Program-made: the position numbers and the translations under genes
Notes under the pieces: generated by a model
Told to the model about the DNA's origin: nothing
Seen by the model: only the letters and a program-made list of their open reading frames with translations
The model's database searches: none
Assembly (NCBI GenBank): GCA_011321985.1
Contig: DROB01000482.1
Span: 1 to 6,702 of the forward strand
Source of the DNA: Gammaproteobacteria bacterium
Lineage (GTDB): Bacteria; Pseudomonadota; Gammaproteobacteria; SZUA-229
DNA length: 6,702 nt
Direction of reading: 5' to 3'
Shown: one piece after another, positions 4,883 through 6,702 of the stretch
Layout: every line of letters begins with the position of its first letter
Numbering within the stretch: position 1 is the first letter of the stretch

Positions 4883-5650
4883 TTATAATATTCCGATCTG
4901 GTTAAGTGGGCCTGAGTTCTTGAGCAGGTATTCGCCATTGTTCTGTCTTTTGGCGAATACTTCCAGGCTTTGTTTTATATTGTTGCTTGCGCTTGCTGTG
5001 GGCCGCAGTTTTATCTCGACGGCGTAATCTGCATCAGGAACCAGTTCTGCTTTCCCGTTTATTTTTATATCACCACCCTGGTTCTTTATATCAGCATTGA
5101 GCAACTGTTCTTCAGATTCGCTCAGGATTATCGTGATGTCGCCTAGCGAAGCGGTATCCATGACGGTGACGGTTGCATCTTTCCAGTTTATCTTTCCGGT
5201 TGCAAGAGGCAGCTCCCCCTGTTTCCATTGGGCATGTTCGATATCGATCGAGATCATCCCGGATAGTTGTGCTAATGGTATATTGGCCAGTCTGGCCACT
5301 TCTTCAGCCGATATTTTAGCATCAAGATGATCGATAAAATACCGGCCTGGAAATGACATACCGAACCCGGCTCTTATCTTATCATCTGAGTAATGCGTGG
5401 TGACATCGGCAGCGATCTTACCCATCAACATCTTCCAGCCAGAGATGGTCCACTCGGTATCGTCCAGTTGAGCTATTTCATCTATGTCGATCATACGTGC
5501 TCGGCCATTCCACAGGGTTCCGCTGACACCTTGTATTAGCACCATGCCGTCATCGTTGAGTAACCTGGCTACAGGCCGGGCCGGGATGGTCGCGATCAAA
5601 AACAGAAGATATGAAATGATGGCGGTCGTGATATAGTATCTTTTTTTCAT
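4883..5650 (-). CDS. gspN: Type II secretion system protein N
   Basis: GspN is an optional inner-membrane component of the type II secretion system, found next to gspL/gspM in some species; its exact role is not settled. The 255-residue product has one N-terminal membrane segment (about residues 5-22, after the basic start MKKR) and a long periplasmic domain. Family marks are GVSGTLWNGRA (41-51), W67 and W72 in a WTISGW segment, GKINWKDATV (152-161), SLGDI (168-172) and the C-terminal NGEYLLKNSGPL (238-249). The length of about 250 is normal and nothing is missing. The ATG at 5650 directly precedes the basic residues and membrane segment, so the start is secure even though no Shine-Dalgarno is evident. 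A 36-base gap separates it from gspM, and the cysteine-cluster gene starts just past its stop. Confidence 0.9.
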   Translation of the reverse strand: MKKRYYITTAIISYLLFLIATIPARPVARLLNDDGMVLIQGVSGTLWNGRARMIDIDEIAQLDDTEWTISGWKMLMGKIAADVTTHYSDDKIRAGFGMSFPGRYFIDHLDAKISAEEVARLANIPLAQLSGMISIDIEHAQWKQGELPLATGKINWKDATVTVMDTASLGDITIILSESEEQLLNADIKNQGGDIKINGKAELVPDADYAVEIKLRPTASASNNIKQSLEVFAKRQNNGEYLLKNSGPLNQIGIL

Positions 5651-5686
5651 TAAATCGTTTGAAGGGATAGGATTTTTATTGTGGCG

Positions 5687-6193
5687 TTATTCTGAACGTT
5701 CGAGCGTCAGGCGTGCATTCGTTCTTCCTGCCTTGTCTGAGCGTTCTATGTTGGCACTCACGACCTGTATGCCATTATGTTTTGCCAGGGTGTTCAGCCA
5801 GACGAGTATCTGGTTGAAAGAGGCTGTATCTAACGTTACTCTCGCGCCATTTTTTCCAGATGATTCTATCTTCTTTACCGAGGAGCTCAGGCCCGCATTT
5901 TTTATCGTCTGTTCGATGACCAGTGTTGCGGGTTTGTCCCTGTCACGGATAACGCCACTCCTTCCTGATGAGCGTAGACTTTTAACTTCTGCCGCTGCCT
6001 GCTGCATCCATAACAAGATATCGGTCTGTGATTGCTGTTTTCGTAGCTCTGTCTTCAGACCGACATGAACAGGTTCCCATATGATCAGATAGAACAATGT
6101 CACGATGATGAAAATGCCAGTGCCGGATACCAGCCATTGTTCTCTTGCTGGTAGTGAGTTAAACCATTGCTTTATTTGTTGTATCTGGTCCAC
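5687..6193 (-). CDS. gspM: Type II secretion system protein M (GTG start)
   Basis: GspM is a bitopic inner-membrane protein that binds GspL and helps link the cytoplasmic ATPase GspE to the pseudopilus. The 168-residue product shows the typical architecture: a short cytoplasmic amphipathic segment ending in SLPAREQW (13-20), one membrane span (about residues 21-38), a polar linker likely to form a coiled coil (about 45-72) and a periplasmic ferredoxin-like domain (about 87-166) with the pattern ARVTLDTASFNQILVWLNTL. Length matches the family (about 160). The start codon is GTG at 6193-6191. It shares one base with the gspL stop (TAGTG), the sign of translational coupling, and AGAAGG lies about ten bases upstream as ribosome site. 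No ATG in this frame lies before the membrane span, so GTG is required. Confidence 0.92.
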   Translation of the reverse strand: MDQIQQIKQWFNSLPAREQWLVSGTGIFIIVTLFYLIIWEPVHVGLKTELRKQQSQTDILLWMQQAAAEVKSLRSSGRSGVIRDRDKPATLVIEQTIKNAGLSSSVKKIESSGKNGARVTLDTASFNQILVWLNTLAKHNGIQVVSANIERSDKAGRTNARLTLERSE

Positions 6194-6702
6194 TAGCTTC
6201 GACCTTCTATGCGTAAATTGCCTTTGACACTGTCTTTCTCGGAAGATGAGGACGTTATTTCAGAACTGATGTGTTTATTATTGTTCAGATTTTTATTCAG
6301 GTTTTCGATAGATTGCAGATTACTGCTATCGAGCCCGATATCCATCCGGTTGTTTCTGAATGTCAGTGATCGCAGGGTAAAGTTTTTCTTCTCTGTTTTC
6401 AGTGTTCCAAAAGATTCTGCTAGCAGATATATGAGGCCTCTATCACTATTACCGGTGCCTCCTTTTAGTTCTTTCAGCTTCTGTTCCATCTGGGAGCGGG
6501 GATTGATTATTTTTCTGCTTTTAGGAAACGCCTGTTTGTAGATTTTTTCGATCCGGGCTCTGGTGGCGATGTTCTCATCTTTTAACTGCATGTGTTTGAA
6601 ACCGGTAAGACCTAGGTCAAGTACTAACCAGATAGCAGCTATCGATGCTGCCAGTTTCCAGTATTGCCAGTAACCGGAAGATTTTCGTCTGGGCTTGAAT
6701 TC
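6193..6702 (-). CDS. gspL: Type II secretion system protein L, C-terminal part (cut by window edge)
   Basis: GspL is the bitopic inner-membrane protein whose cytoplasmic part (outside this window) holds GspE and whose periplasmic part pairs with GspM. The frame is open from the right edge to the stop, giving the last 169 residues. Counting from the edge: a basic juxtamembrane stretch (FKPRRKSS), one membrane span (about 15-35), then a helical periplasmic linker with the GspL signature QAFPKSRKIINPRSQMEQKL (57-76), and a ferredoxin-like C-terminal domain (about 85-168). The C-terminal domain is rich in Asn, Ser and Lys (NLNKNLNNNK, then SSSS near 150), more polar than usual, but without a frame break. 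An ATG at 6591 is internal to the protein and not its start. Overlap with gspM is one base. Upstream gsp genes presumably lie beyond the right edge. Confidence 0.9.
   Translation of the reverse strand, partial: EFKPRRKSSGYWQYWKLAASIAAIWLVLDLGLTGFKHMQLKDENIATRARIEKIYKQAFPKSRKIINPRSQMEQKLKELKGGTGNSDRGLIYLLAESFGTLKTEKKNFTLRSLTFRNNRMDIGLDSSNLQSIENLNKNLNNNKHISSEITSSSSEKDSVKGNLRIEGRS

Noticed and set aside
5679..6068. 129-codon plus-strand open frame opposite gspM
   Set aside because: It is an antisense shadow of gspM, which has the correct membrane topology, family pattern and operon position.
6697..6702. Window ends exactly on an EcoRI site (GAATTC)
   Set aside because: It could reflect a cloning boundary, but the gspL frame runs through it normally, and it says nothing biological.

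Overview
The window reads as a chromosomal segment of a gammaproteobacterium. The protein set (GalE, CysQ, a YrfG-type nucleotidase, GspL/M/N) and the REP palindromes starting with GTAG and GTAGGAGCGG fit that class; base composition looks moderate by eye. I cannot name a genus. There is no rRNA, tRNA, CRISPR array, transposase or phage gene.

Layout, left to right. Positions 1-397 hold no gene but two near-identical copies of a palindromic REPIN-like repeat, 212 bases apart. Next, on the minus strand, come galE (398-1378) and, upstream of it, a metallo-beta-lactamase-fold hydrolase (1429-2310), possibly co-transcribed. A small plus-strand membrane-protein gene (2468-2653) diverges from the hydrolase and converges on cysQ (minus, 2658-3476) with only 4 bases between stop codons. 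cysQ is divergent from a yrfG-like HAD nucleotidase gene (plus, 3530-4219). A third, more decayed copy of the repeat (4223-4362) fills the gap between yrfG and the convergent block on its right.

From 4483 to the right edge everything is on the minus strand and in type II secretion order: gspL (3' part only, cut by the window edge), gspM, gspN, then a small cysteine-cluster (YkgJ-type) gene. gspL and gspM overlap by one base, and the cysteine-cluster gene starts 5 bases beyond the gspN stop, so the block reads as the tail of a gsp operon.

How the genes work together. GspL, GspM and GspN are inner-membrane parts of the type II secretion machine. CysQ (PAP to AMP) and YrfG (IMP/GMP dephosphorylation) are both small-molecule phosphatases acting on nucleotide by-products and share a 53-base divergent promoter region. 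GalE supplies UDP-galactose for surface polysaccharide. The hydrolase, the small membrane protein and the cysteine-cluster protein have no assigned function.

I did not find an obvious new multigene system. The most interesting non-coding signals are the structured repeat family, a 9-base inverted repeat that overlaps the start region of the hydrolase gene, and a consensus -10 box so close to the yrfG start that the mRNA may be leaderless.
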